Shown here: piece by piece, positions 7,526 to 15,358 of the stretch
Numbering within the stretch: the stretch's first letter is position 1
Layout of the letters: each line of letters opens with the position of its first letter
Assembly (NCBI RefSeq): GCF_003337305.1
Contig: NZ_QPJO01000005.1
Span: 124,001 to 188,000 of the forward strand
Reading direction: 5' to 3'
Length of the DNA: 64,000 bases
Source of the DNA: Winogradskyella arenosi
GTDB taxonomy: Bacteria; Bacteroidota; Bacteroidia; Flavobacteriales; Flavobacteriaceae
Made by a program: the position numbers and the translations under genes
The notes under the pieces: model-generated
What the model was told of the DNA's origin: nothing
The model's database searches: none
Seen by the model: only the letters and a program-made list of their open reading frames with translations

Positions 7526-8941
7526 ATGATGTCAAAACCAACCTCCTCAACAAAACTATCTCGAACAAAAAAATTCACGAATAAATTTATTTTCAACAGT
7601 AAGCCTAAGCCCCATAATTTTCACAATAAAATTGTCCTATTTAGTACATTCTTATTAATGAGTATTGGTATTTATTTCTTTTATGTGTTTTTTAATGATT
7701 TTGAAAAATTTAATGCCGATCGTAGAAGCACAACATTAGGTTTCACCTTTATGACTATTGCTTTAGGTTTATTTATTTATAAGGCCGCATTTTTTATCTA
7801 TACCACCTATAATTATTTTAGATATAAACCTGTTGCTTCGGTAAGTGATAAAGAATTACCAACTGTGACGGTTATTGTTCCGGCTTATAATGAAGGAAAA
7901 CAAGTCTGGGATACCTTAATGAGTTTAGAAGCGAGTAACTACCCTAAAGAAAAACTTCAAATTTTATCTATTGATGATGGGAGTGTTGATGATACTTGGG
8001 AATGGATGCAAGACGCTAAAGACAAGTTAGGATCGCGTTTAGAAATCCTACAACAACCTGAAAATAAAGGAAAGCGTCATGCCCTATACAGAGGATTTAA
8101 CTTAGGAAATGGTGATGTTTTTGTGACCGTAGATAGTGATTCTATAGTGACTGAAGACACGCTAAGAAATTTAGTAAGTCCTTTTGTAAAGGATGAAAAT
8201 TGTGGTGCCGTTGCCGGAAACATTAGAGTACTGAACAATAAAAAGGAAATGCTTCCTAAAATGTTGGATGTAAGCTTTGTGATGAGTTTTGAGTTTGTAC
8301 GTTCAGCAGAAAGCAACCTTAACTCTGTATTATGTACACCAGGCGCATTAGCGGCCTACAGCAGAACAGCCGTCTTTAACTGTTTACCAGAATGGATTAA
8401 CCAAACGTTTATGGGGCAACCTTCCGATATTGGAGAAGATCGTGCAATGACTAATATGATTCTAAAACAAGGGAAACACGTTTTATTTCAAAAAGACGCT
8501 GTCGCCTATACTAATGTCCCAGATCAATACTTAGGTCTCTATAAAATGTTTATACGTTGGGGACGTAGTAATGTGAGAGAAAATATTGCAATGTCTAAAT
8601 ATGTCTTTACTAATTTTAAAGCAGGCAGTAAGTTTGGAAGTCGCTTACTCTTTTTAAGTCAAGCGTCTAGAATAATTATGAGCTACCCATTTGTCTTATT
8701 TATGCTGTTTTTTGTGCTGACGCATCCTCTGCTCTTTTTAGGTTCTACCTTATTAAGCATCTTAGTGTTCTCTACATTTTCAGTCTTATTCTTCGGTTAC
8801 CGTTATGAAATTAAGGAAGCCGTTTGGGCCTATACCTATAGTATTGTATACACTTTTGCTCTATTTTGGATAACACCTTATGCCATTGCTACAGCAAGCC
8901 GAAGAGGTTGGTTAACCCGTGGATTGCCAGAAAAAAAATAA
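7526..8941 (+). CDS. membrane-bound GT2 glycosyltransferase, possibly a processive polysaccharide synthase
   Basis: The protein has two N-terminal membrane segments (about residues 36-56 and 75-97), a cytosolic GT2 domain (about 110-370), and three or four C-terminal membrane helices, the topology of NodC, hyaluronan and cellulose synthases. Catalytic features are IVPAYNEGK, DDGSVDD (UDP binding), the DSDS DxD motif, EDRAMT (base Asp/Glu) and an RW pair in the place of QxxRW (FIRWGRSN). I chose one of the tandem ATGs at 7526/7529 because residues upstream of them look random. It stands alone between terminators, away from the main polysaccharide locus. The product could be a homopolymer or a lipid-linked sugar; the substrate cannot be told. 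Confidence 0.85.
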   Translation: MMSKPTSSTKLSRTKKFTNKFIFNSKPKPHNFHNKIVLFSTFLLMSIGIYFFYVFFNDFEKFNADRRSTTLGFTFMTIALGLFIYKAAFFIYTTYNYFRYKPVASVSDKELPTVTVIVPAYNEGKQVWDTLMSLEASNYPKEKLQILSIDDGSVDDTWEWMQDAKDKLGSRLEILQQPENKGKRHALYRGFNLGNGDVFVTVDSDSIVTEDTLRNLVSPFVKDENCGAVAGNIRVLNNKKEMLPKMLDVSFVMSFEFVRSAESNLNSVLCTPGALAAYSRTAVFNCLPEWINQTFMGQPSDIGEDRAMTNMILKQGKHVLFQKDAVAYTNVPDQYLGLYKMFIRWGRSNVRENIAMSKYVFTNFKAGSKFGSRLLFLSQASRIIMSYPFVLFMLFFVLTHPLLFLGSTLLSILVFSTFSVLFFGYRYEIKEAVWAYTYSIVYTFALFWITPYAIATASRRGWLTRGLPEKK

Positions 8942-8967
8942 ACCTTTCTTTTGAAGAACAACTTACT

Positions 8968-9005
8968 AAAGTCCGTAAACACTTACATGTTGCGGACTTT
9001 TTTTT
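8968..9005 (+). terminator. intrinsic terminator after the GT2 gene
   Basis: AAAGTCCG (8968-8975) pairs with CGGACTTT (8993-9000) with partial extension into the loop, followed by five more T residues. Confidence 0.85.
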
Positions 9006-9206
9006 ATTCCTATTCACAATTTGTCACCGACAAAATGACACTTCTTTCCAAAGCGCATTTTTCTTGAATTATGACATCCGAAACAATTCTTTGATAAAAT
9101 TGATAAAATGTTAACGATACGAATAAATTCCTTAAGATACCCAAAATCTTTAAATGAGAATTTCTATTTGGCACTGTCGCACAGTAATTGCGGCTAATAA
9201 GACCAT

Positions 9207-9220
9207 TGACAGTAGTGTCA
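9207..9220 (+). promoter_or_regulatory. TGACA/TGTCA inverted repeat upstream of proC
   Basis: TGACA (9207-9211) and TGTCA (9216-9220) flank GTAG, 21 bases before the proC start. The arrangement resembles a dimeric regulator's operator. No regulator can be named. Confidence 0.3.
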
Positions 9221-9240
9221 GTTATATTATAAAACAAATT

Positions 9241-10044
9241 ATGAAAGTATTAGTAATTGGAGCCGGTAATATGGGCTTAACGTATTCTGAAGGTATGGCG
9301 GCATCGCCACTACTTAGTAAACACAAACTTAGAATATTTGATACCGATCCAAAAAAAATTGAAAGTTTAAGCAAAGATTTAAGATTCAACGTATACGATA
9401 ATTTAGAAGACTGCTTACCACAAGCCGATATCGTTTTTATTGCCGTAAAACCATACCATAGCGATGGATTGTTTAATAAAATGAAGTCATTGATAAACGA
9501 CAGTCAAATTTTTGTTTCCTTAATGGCTGGTGTTACCATTGAATCTATTCAAGATAAATTACAGGTTAAAAAAGTGGTAAGAACTATGCCTAATTTACCA
9601 GCACAAGTGGGGAAAGGGGTGACTTCGTACACAGAGTCTAACGCCGTTTCTAAAGTAGAATTAATTATGGTAAGAAACCTTTTAGATACTACAGGAACGT
9701 CGATCCATGTAAAAACAGAAAACTTCATTGATGCCTCTACAGGTATTTCTGGGAGTGGTCCGGCATACGTATTCTACTTTATGCAGTCTATGTTAGAAGC
9801 CGCACAAAAAATGGGCTTTTCAGATTACGACTCTAAAGTTTTAGTGACCAGTACTTTTGAAGGCGCTATAGAGCTCTTCAACCAAAATAACATTTCGCCA
9901 AAATCATGGATTGATAAAGTGGCTTCTAAAGGGGGAACCACACAGGCGGCTATAGATTCTATGGACGATAATAATGTAAAACAATTAATTCAAGATGCGG
10001 CATACGCAGCTTTTGATCGTGCTATAGAACTCGGAAAAGAATAA
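9241..10044 (+). CDS. proC: pyrroline-5-carboxylate reductase
   Basis: ProC reduces 1-pyrroline-5-carboxylate to L-proline with NAD(P)H, the last step of proline synthesis. Starting at the ATG at 9241 gives 267 residues, the normal size, and puts the Rossmann motif VIGAGNMGLTYSEG at the very N-terminus. The longer reading frame from 9154 adds 29 residues that do not belong to the family. The C-terminal signature (GSGPAYVFYFMQSMLEAA and KGGTTQAAIDSM) is present. It heads the order proC-proB-proA, consistent with one pathway operon. Confidence 0.95.
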   Translation: MKVLVIGAGNMGLTYSEGMAASPLLSKHKLRIFDTDPKKIESLSKDLRFNVYDNLEDCLPQADIVFIAVKPYHSDGLFNKMKSLINDSQIFVSLMAGVTIESIQDKLQVKKVVRTMPNLPAQVGKGVTSYTESNAVSKVELIMVRNLLDTTGTSIHVKTENFIDASTGISGSGPAYVFYFMQSMLEAAQKMGFSDYDSKVLVTSTFEGAIELFNQNNISPKSWIDKVASKGGTTQAAIDSMDDNNVKQLIQDAAYAAFDRAIELGKE

Positions 10045-10148
10045 ATAAACCTTTAAATAAATAATTGATTACTAGGTAAAATAATAACCTACATAAGAAT
10101 AATTATTACAAGTCAGGAGATGACGCCTGGCATTTAATTACAAAAACA

Positions 10149-10928
10149 ATGGATGATAATATAAAACGGGTGGTTGTAAAAGTTGGAACCAACGTATTAA
10201 CAAACAAAGACAATAGAATTTTAGGACCTGTACTACGCGAGCTTGTTAGACAAATCGCTGTACTTTATGAAGAAGATATCATGGTTATCTTAGTCTCTTC
10301 AGGATCAGCAATGGCTGGTATGGAAATTTTAGGCAAAACGGATATAAAAGACAAGTCTATACGACGCCAAATATATTCGGCTGTTGGCCAACCAAGAATG
10401 ATGAGACACTATTACAGTTTATTTCACGATTACGGTATGCGATGCGCTCAAGTTTTAGCCACTAAGCGCGATTTTGATATCGGGAAGCACCGTGAAAACA
10501 TGATTAACTGTTACGAAGGTCTATTGTCTGAAGGTGTGATTCCTATTGCTAATGAAGATGACGCCGTCTCTTTAACCATGTCTATGTTTTCTGATAATGA
10601 TGAGCTTGCAAGTTTAATCGCAGAATTAGTAGACGCCGACCGATTAATTATCCTTTCGGATACGGACGGACTTTATGACGGTCATCCAGATGATGATGAC
10701 TCAAAAATTTTAAATACCGTTAAAACGGATCAAAACGTCGAAAAATACGTTCAAGCTTCAGATAAAAAAGAAGGTGAAGGACGAGGTGGTATGGCTTCTA
10801 AATTAAAGATCGCTAAAGGTACCGCAAACAAGAATATCCCAACCTATATTGCCAACGGTAAAAGAGAGAACGTCATTGTAGATATTATTAATAATAAAGA
10901 AGTCGGAACTAAATTTATCAGTGCCTAA
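10149..10928 (+). CDS. proB: glutamate 5-kinase, short form
   Basis: ProB phosphorylates glutamate to gamma-glutamyl phosphate, the first and usually feedback-controlled step of proline synthesis. The 259 residues form only the amino acid kinase domain (VVKVGTNVLT near the N-terminus, VSSGSAMAGMEI, IPIANEDDAVS, LSDTDGLYDGHPD, and GRGGMASKLKIA near the end). The C-terminal PUA domain found in E. coli ProB (367 residues) is missing and there is no room for it before proA. The gene follows proC by 104 bases and precedes proA by 27 bases. Confidence 0.94.
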   Translation: MDDNIKRVVVKVGTNVLTNKDNRILGPVLRELVRQIAVLYEEDIMVILVSSGSAMAGMEILGKTDIKDKSIRRQIYSAVGQPRMMRHYYSLFHDYGMRCAQVLATKRDFDIGKHRENMINCYEGLLSEGVIPIANEDDAVSLTMSMFSDNDELASLIAELVDADRLIILSDTDGLYDGHPDDDDSKILNTVKTDQNVEKYVQASDKKEGEGRGGMASKLKIAKGTANKNIPTYIANGKRENVIVDIINNKEVGTKFISA

Positions 10929-10955
10929 TTAAACTTCTTAAAAAAACAAATACAC

Positions 10956-12155
10956 ATGAAACTTTTAAATACCGAAATAAAAAATAACGTTCTAAAATCG
11001 ATGATTACGATTTTAGAACGGGAACGAACAGCTATTATTGACGCCAATAAAAAAGATTTAGAGGCTTTTCAACGCGAAGACCAAGCTTTATACGATCGTT
11101 TGATTGTCAATGATAAAAAGGTCGATGAAATGATTGCGGCGGTTAATGCGGTAATGCTTCAAGACGACCCTGTTGGAAAAGAAATCACCAATAGAACCTT
11201 AGAGAATAAATTAAATATTGTTAATACTACAGCGCCGTTTGGAACGATTCTTATTATCTATGAATCGCGACCAGATGTTACTATTGAAGCGGCAGTGTTA
11301 GCCTTTAAGGCCAATAATAAAATCTTATTAAAAGGTGGAAAGGAAGCCTTAAATAGTAATCTTATTTTAGAGCAACTTTGGCATGAAGCTTTAGAAGCCA
11401 ATGGTTTATCTAAGGACTGGATTAAATTGCTACACCTACAACGCGAAGAAACACAAGAATTTTTAAAGAATCCTACGGAACCTTTAGATTTGATTGTACC
11501 CCGTGGTGGTGAACGCCTAATTAATTTTGTGAAGACCCACGCCACCTGTGCAGTTTTGATCAGTGGACGTGGTAACAACTTTTTATATGTTTCTGAACAC
11601 GCCGATTGGAGTAAGGCTGTAAATGTTATTATCAATGCTAAAACCGACAAGATATCGGGTTGTAATGCTTTAGACAAGGTGCTTATTAACAAGAATCTTC
11701 CGGAGTACGATACCAAGGTAAAAATGCTTCAAGAGAAATTAGAACAGCATAAAGTTGAAGTACTTGTAGACACAAAAATAGGACGTATTTTAACCGATAA
11801 CACCGTGGTTAATGAAGAAAACGTATGGCACGAAGAATTTTTAGCCCTTAAAATTTTAATTGGTGAAGTAAGTTCTTCAGAAGAGGCTATTGAAATGATT
11901 AATACCTATTCTGGGAAACATTCGGCTTCTATTATTACAGAAGACAAAACCGAAGCTTTAAATTTTATGCATAATGTAGATAGTGCAGCGGTGTACCATA
12001 ATGCCTCTACAAGATTTACAGATGGCGGACAAATGGGCGTAGGTGCAGAATTAGCCATCAGTACCGATAAATTACACCACCGTGGGCCATTAGGATTAAA
12101 TCAATTGGTTACCAATAAATATTACGTCTATGGTGATGGACAAGTAAGAGTTTAA
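10956..12155 (+). CDS. proA: glutamate-5-semialdehyde dehydrogenase
   Basis: ProA reduces gamma-glutamyl phosphate to glutamate-5-semialdehyde with NADPH, in the step between ProB and spontaneous cyclisation. The 399-residue aldehyde dehydrogenase-fold protein shows IIYESRPDVTIEAA, KGGKEALNSN, the VPRGGERLI loop, the catalytic Cys in KISGCNALDKVL, and the conserved C-terminal STRFTDGGQMGVGAELAIST and HHRGPLGLNQL. It lies 27 bases after proB, and a strong terminator closes the unit. Family length agrees (E. coli 417). Confidence 0.96.
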   Translation: MKLLNTEIKNNVLKSMITILERERTAIIDANKKDLEAFQREDQALYDRLIVNDKKVDEMIAAVNAVMLQDDPVGKEITNRTLENKLNIVNTTAPFGTILIIYESRPDVTIEAAVLAFKANNKILLKGGKEALNSNLILEQLWHEALEANGLSKDWIKLLHLQREETQEFLKNPTEPLDLIVPRGGERLINFVKTHATCAVLISGRGNNFLYVSEHADWSKAVNVIINAKTDKISGCNALDKVLINKNLPEYDTKVKMLQEKLEQHKVEVLVDTKIGRILTDNTVVNEENVWHEEFLALKILIGEVSSSEEAIEMINTYSGKHSASIITEDKTEALNFMHNVDSAAVYHNASTRFTDGGQMGVGAELAISTDKLHHRGPLGLNQLVTNKYYVYGDGQVRV

Positions 12156-12210
12156 AGATTGTTCAACAACTCTTTTAACAGATAGCCTTTCATTAGATTG
12201 CGATCTTTTT

Positions 12211-12262
12211 AATAATGCCTTTGTAAGTGACTAAATTCTACGCTGACAAAGGCATTATTGTA
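12211..12262 (+). terminator. long inverted repeat after proA
   Basis: A 14-base perfect inverted repeat (AATAATGCCTTTGT at 12211-12224, complement at 12246-12259) encloses a 21-base loop. The following T run is weak, so it may act as a terminator or mRNA 3' stabiliser for the proline genes. Confidence 0.65.
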
Positions 12263-12348
12263 TTTAGGACCATCCAAACAAACGTTATATATTTAATTAT
12301 CAGTATTTTAATTTGGAATTCTCCTGTTTTTTACGTATCATATAAGCT

Positions 12349-12723
12349 ATGATTCCACAAGACAAAATTAAATACGCAAAGGCACTACGCAGTTCCATCG
12401 CTTACCTTGAAAACTTAGGGTATTCTAATATTAAGGCCGATTTTAAAGGCTACGAAACCCCTAAATCTTACCATAAAAAAGGTACTGATATTGATGTGAC
12501 TCCAGATATAGTTGCCGAAAAAGAAGGACGAAAACACATTTTTGATTTAAGTTTAAAATCAGAAAGACCGCGATTATTAAAATCGAAATGGCTTTTTTTA
12601 AACTCCTTAAGTCAACTTAAATCGTATCGGTTTAGACTTATAACCATGCGAGGGCACTATAAATTCACCAATGAAACCATAGATGCTATTCACTTAGATA
12701 GCATAAAACTTCTAAAGATTTAA
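12349..12723 (+). CDS. small conserved-looking protein of unknown function
   Basis: I do not recognise this 124-residue protein. It is charged and soluble, with no signal peptide or membrane segment. The first 60 residues look helical (QDKIKYAKALRSSIAYLENL). The middle part, about 45-75 (GTDIDVTPDIVAEKEGRKHI then FDLSLKSE), has an acidic beta-strand pattern followed by D-x-S-x-K. This faintly recalls the core of PD-(D/E)xK nuclease folds, which often bear such charged strand-turn-strand cores. The resemblance is weak and is inference. It sits between proA and rpoD, on the same strand but with its own upstream gap. Confidence 0.7.
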   Translation: MIPQDKIKYAKALRSSIAYLENLGYSNIKADFKGYETPKSYHKKGTDIDVTPDIVAEKEGRKHIFDLSLKSERPRLLKSKWLFLNSLSQLKSYRFRLITMRGHYKFTNETIDAIHLDSIKLLKI

Positions 12724-12819
12724 AAGTTTTTAAACAATCCTGTAACATTTAAATCGATTTCTGCGTATAATAAGAGCAACATGGTGTTGTAGCTCAATTG
12801 CACAAATCATTTTTATTAC

Positions 12820-13683
12820 ATGAGACAACTAAAAATTACCAAGCAGGTTACCAACAGGGAGACCGCATCGCTAGATAAATATTTACAAGAAATTGGTAAG
12901 GTAGATCTAATTACAGCAGACGAAGAAGTAGAATTAGCACAACGGATTAAAGCAGGAGACCAAGTCGCCTTAGAAAAATTAACCAAAGCTAATTTACGTT
13001 TTGTTGTATCGGTTGCAAAACAATACCAAAATCAAGGGTTAACATTACCAGATTTAATTAATGAAGGTAATTTAGGTTTAATTAAGGCTGCACAACGTTT
13101 TGATGAAACACGTGGTTTTAAATTTATCTCTTACGCCGTATGGTGGATTCGTCAATCAATTCTTCAGGCTTTAGCAGAGCAATCGCGTATTGTACGTTTA
13201 CCCTTAAACAAAATTGGTTCTATTAATAAGATCAACAAGACTTTTGCATTTCTTGAGCAAAGTCATGAGCGTCCACCATCAGCAGAAGAAATTGCTAAGG
13301 AGTTAGACATGACCATCAATGATGTAAAAGAGTCTATGAAAAACTCGGGACGTCATGTAAGTATGGATGCGCCATTGGTAGAAGGAGAAGATTCTAACCT
13401 TTACGATGTATTACGTAGTGGGGAGTCTCCTAACCCAGACAGAGATTTGTTGCATGATTCTTTACGTACGGAAATAGAGCGTGCTTTAGAAACTCTTACA
13501 CCACGTGAAGCAGATGTTATTCGTTTATATTTTGGCTTAGGAAATCAACACCCTATGACCTTAGAGGAGATTGGAGAAACCTTCGATTTAACGCGTGAAC
13601 GTGTAAGACAAATTAAAGAAAAAGCAATAAGACGTTTAAAACATACTTCAAGAAGTAAAATATTAAAAACATACTTAGGCTAG
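12820..13683 (+). CDS. rpoD: primary sigma factor RpoD, short Bacteroidota form
   Basis: This 287-residue sigma factor directs RNA polymerase to housekeeping promoters. It has region 1.2 ([20 protein letters not shown]), region 2 ([37 protein letters not shown], the -10-binding and melting segment [20 protein letters not shown]), region 3 (about 115-200) and region 4 with the helix-turn-helix [20 protein letters not shown] near the C-terminus. Region 1.1 and the non-conserved domain of E. coli sigma-70 are absent, which is normal for this phylum and goes with its TAnnTTTG promoters. The start at 12820 matches the family's MRQLKITKQ opening. Confidence 0.97.
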   Translation: MRQLKITKQVTNRETASLDKYLQEIGKVDLITADEEVELAQRIKAGDQVALEKLTKANLRFVVSVAKQYQNQGLTLPDLINEGNLGLIKAAQRFDETRGFKFISYAVWWIRQSILQALAEQSRIVRLPLNKIGSINKINKTFAFLEQSHERPPSAEEIAKELDMTINDVKESMKNSGRHVSMDAPLVEGEDSNLYDVLRSGESPNPDRDLLHDSLRTEIERALETLTPREADVIRLYFGLGNQHPMTLEEIGETFDLTRERVRQIKEKAIRRLKHTSRSKILKTYLG

Positions 13684-13800
13684 ACGTTTCACAACCTTTA
13701 AATCTCTCATCGTCTTATGTAAGGTTTTACAAGGTTTAACGACTACCTAATTAAGGTAACAACAGTTACAACATAACTGTTCGTTTTTTGATTGATGAAA

Positions 13801-13834
13801 GAACCCACGGCTGATTACCGTGGGTTCACTTTTT
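13801..13834 (+). terminator. intrinsic terminator after rpoD
   Basis: GAACCCACGG (13801-13810) pairs perfectly with CCGTGGGTTC (13818-13827) around a 7-base loop and leads to a T run. It is 118 bases after the rpoD stop. Confidence 0.9.
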
Positions 13835-14110
13835 ATAAACTTATATCGTATAACCTCAATTCTGATTGTTTTTGGTAAGACCTCGTTTTCATCTCCTATT
13901 AAGGTAAAGCTCAATGCTAAGTTTTATGGCTTTCCTCTCATATCTGGTTATAGATTATCAAAACCAGAAACAAGCTTCTTTATTTCTGTTTTAGTTCACC
14001 TCTTACTTCCCTCCGCGCTAACAGGTATCCGTTATATTTTGTCTATTCCCGCATAGCAATCGTTCCAAACAGCTTTTTTTTAAAAGTTAAAATAATCCTT
14101 CTAATTTAAT
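13835..14110. other. non-coding stretch between rpoD terminator and rpe
   Basis: A 78-codon frame runs from 13820 to 14056, but it begins inside the terminator and its translation has no recognisable family features. I see no RNA gene here. Together with the bases before the terminator, the rpoD-rpe gap is 460 bases. Confidence 0.5.
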
Positions 14111-14118
14111 TACATTTG
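14111..14118 (+). promoter_or_regulatory. rpe -7 promoter box
   Basis: TACATTTG is a perfect TAnnTTTG box 25 bases before the rpe ATG. No TTTG -33 element is evident. Confidence 0.55.
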
Positions 14119-14143
14119 CAAAAACCTCATAAAACCACTTATA

Positions 14144-14806
14144 ATGGCTTCAAAATTAATTGCACCTTCAATGCTCGCTGCCGATTTTGGCAACCTACAA
14201 CGCGATACTGAAATGGTGAATAACAGTGATGCAGATTGGTTTCATATCGATGTAATGGACGGCCACTTTGTGCCAAACATTTCTTATGGTATGCCCGTGA
14301 TTGCTGCGATAAAAAAACATGCCACTAAACCTTTAGATGTACATTTAATGATAGAGCAACCTGAGCGCTACATTGAAGAATTTGCTAAGGTTGGTGCAGA
14401 TATTATTACTGTACACTATGAATCTACCGTGCATTTGCACCGTACACTAAGACAAATTAAAGACGCTGGTTGCAAAGCTGGTATTGTACTTAATATTACT
14501 ACACCGCTAAATGTCTTGGAAGATATCTTACCGGAGTGTTATATGATTTTATTAATGTCTATTAATCCCGGTTTTGGTGGACAGAAATTTGAAGATATTA
14601 CCTATAAGCGCGTAAAGAACCTTCGTAAAATGATTGACGAGCAAGGCTTAGAGACGCGTATAGAAATTGATGGTGGTGTAACGGACCAAAACATAGCTAA
14701 ACTTGTTGAAGCAGGTGCTGATACCTTTGTGGCTGGTAGCCATGTTTTTAAACATGAAGACCCTACCTTAGCGATTAAGAATTTAAAACATATTGCTAAC
14801 CAATAA
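14144..14806 (+). CDS. rpe: ribulose-phosphate 3-epimerase
   Basis: Rpe interconverts ribulose 5-phosphate and xylulose 5-phosphate in the pentose phosphate pathway. The 220-residue TIM barrel has all the family signatures: IAPSMLAADFGNL at the start, HIDVMDGHFVPNISYG (metal-binding His and catalytic Asp), DVHLMIEQPERYI, MSINPGFGGQKF, and EIDGGV with VAGSHVF near the end. It is followed by a bidirectional terminator and faces the convergent CBS-domain gene. Confidence 0.97.
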   Translation: MASKLIAPSMLAADFGNLQRDTEMVNNSDADWFHIDVMDGHFVPNISYGMPVIAAIKKHATKPLDVHLMIEQPERYIEEFAKVGADIITVHYESTVHLHRTLRQIKDAGCKAGIVLNITTPLNVLEDILPECYMILLMSINPGFGGQKFEDITYKRVKNLRKMIDEQGLETRIEIDGGVTDQNIAKLVEAGADTFVAGSHVFKHEDPTLAIKNLKHIANQ

Positions 14807-14810
14807 TAAA

Positions 14811-14840
14811 AAAAGCGCTTAATCTTAATTAAGCGCTTTT
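14811..14840. terminator. bidirectional terminator between rpe and the CBS gene
   Basis: A 13-base perfect inverted repeat (14811-14823 with 14828-14840) encloses the 4-base loop CTTA, with A and T runs on both flanks. It serves the two convergent genes. Confidence 0.9.
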
Positions 14841-14843
14841 CTT

Positions 14844-15263
14844 TTATAGTTGTTTTAAAAGGTAATTGATGAGATCAGTAGTGGTAATAATCCCTACTAG
14901 TAAGCCATCATCTACAACGGGTAAGGCATGAAACTCTCTTGTGGCTAGTATTTCTGCAACTTCCTTTATTGAAGCTGTAGACGCAACGGTTACCACATTT
15001 TTCACCATCACTTGGTCAATACTAAACATATTATAAACTAAAGAATCAACCTCATCGTCGGTATCATATACGGCATCTGCAAAACTGATCCGGAGTAAAT
15101 CGGTATAACTTAACATCCCAATAACGACCTCCTCTTTAACCACAGGAATGTGTCTTATATGATGTCTTTTAAATAATTCTTCTGCCATCTCCAAGTTATC
15201 TTCCCTATTTAAGGCAATGATATTGGTTGACATAATACTTGAAATGGGTTCTATAACTCTCAT
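14844..15263 (-). CDS. protein of two CBS domains
   Basis: The 139-residue protein is made only of a CBS pair: repeat 1 about residues 8-62 (ISSIMSTNIIALNREDNLEM with IRHIPVV and VIGMLSYTDLLR), repeat 2 about 82-139 (VMVKNVVTVASTASIKEVAE with FHALPVVDDGLLVGIITTTDL). Such pairs bind adenosine nucleotides and regulate partner proteins. A variable linker (about 62-80) separates the repeats. There is no fused catalytic domain. It lies at the start of the - strand polysaccharide block, downstream of wzc, but with its own 95-base upstream gap, so co-function is not shown. Confidence 0.92.
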   Translation of the reverse strand: MRVIEPISSIMSTNIIALNREDNLEMAEELFKRHHIRHIPVVKEEVVIGMLSYTDLLRISFADAVYDTDDEVDSLVYNMFSIDQVMVKNVVTVASTASIKEVAEILATREFHALPVVDDGLLVGIITTTDLINYLLKQL

Positions 15264-15318
15264 AACCTCTAATTTTAAATTGATAATTAAAAGTAGCGGA
15301 TTGGCAGCGTATAAAGTA

Positions 15319-15330
15319 TGACAATTGTCA
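15319..15330. promoter_or_regulatory. perfect 12-base palindrome upstream of the CBS gene
   Basis: TGACAATTGTCA is a perfect palindrome 56 bases before the start of the CBS-domain gene, between it and wzc. It looks like a homodimeric regulator's binding site and shares TGACA/TGTCA half-sites with the repeat ahead of proC. No regulator can be assigned. Confidence 0.35.
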
Positions 15331-15358
15331 CCTCTTGATAAAGAATTAAAAACGCGCT

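Noticed and set aside
8866..9114. 82-codon frame overlapping the end of the GT2 gene
   Set aside because: It is a shifted frame of the glycosyltransferase and runs across the terminator.
9154..9240. N-terminal extension of ProC from 9154
   Set aside because: The added residues are not part of the family; the Rossmann motif should start within the first ten residues, as it does from the ATG at 9241.
13820..14056. 78-codon reading frame between rpoD and rpe
   Set aside because: It begins within the rpoD terminator and has no recognisable domain, promoter or initiation context.
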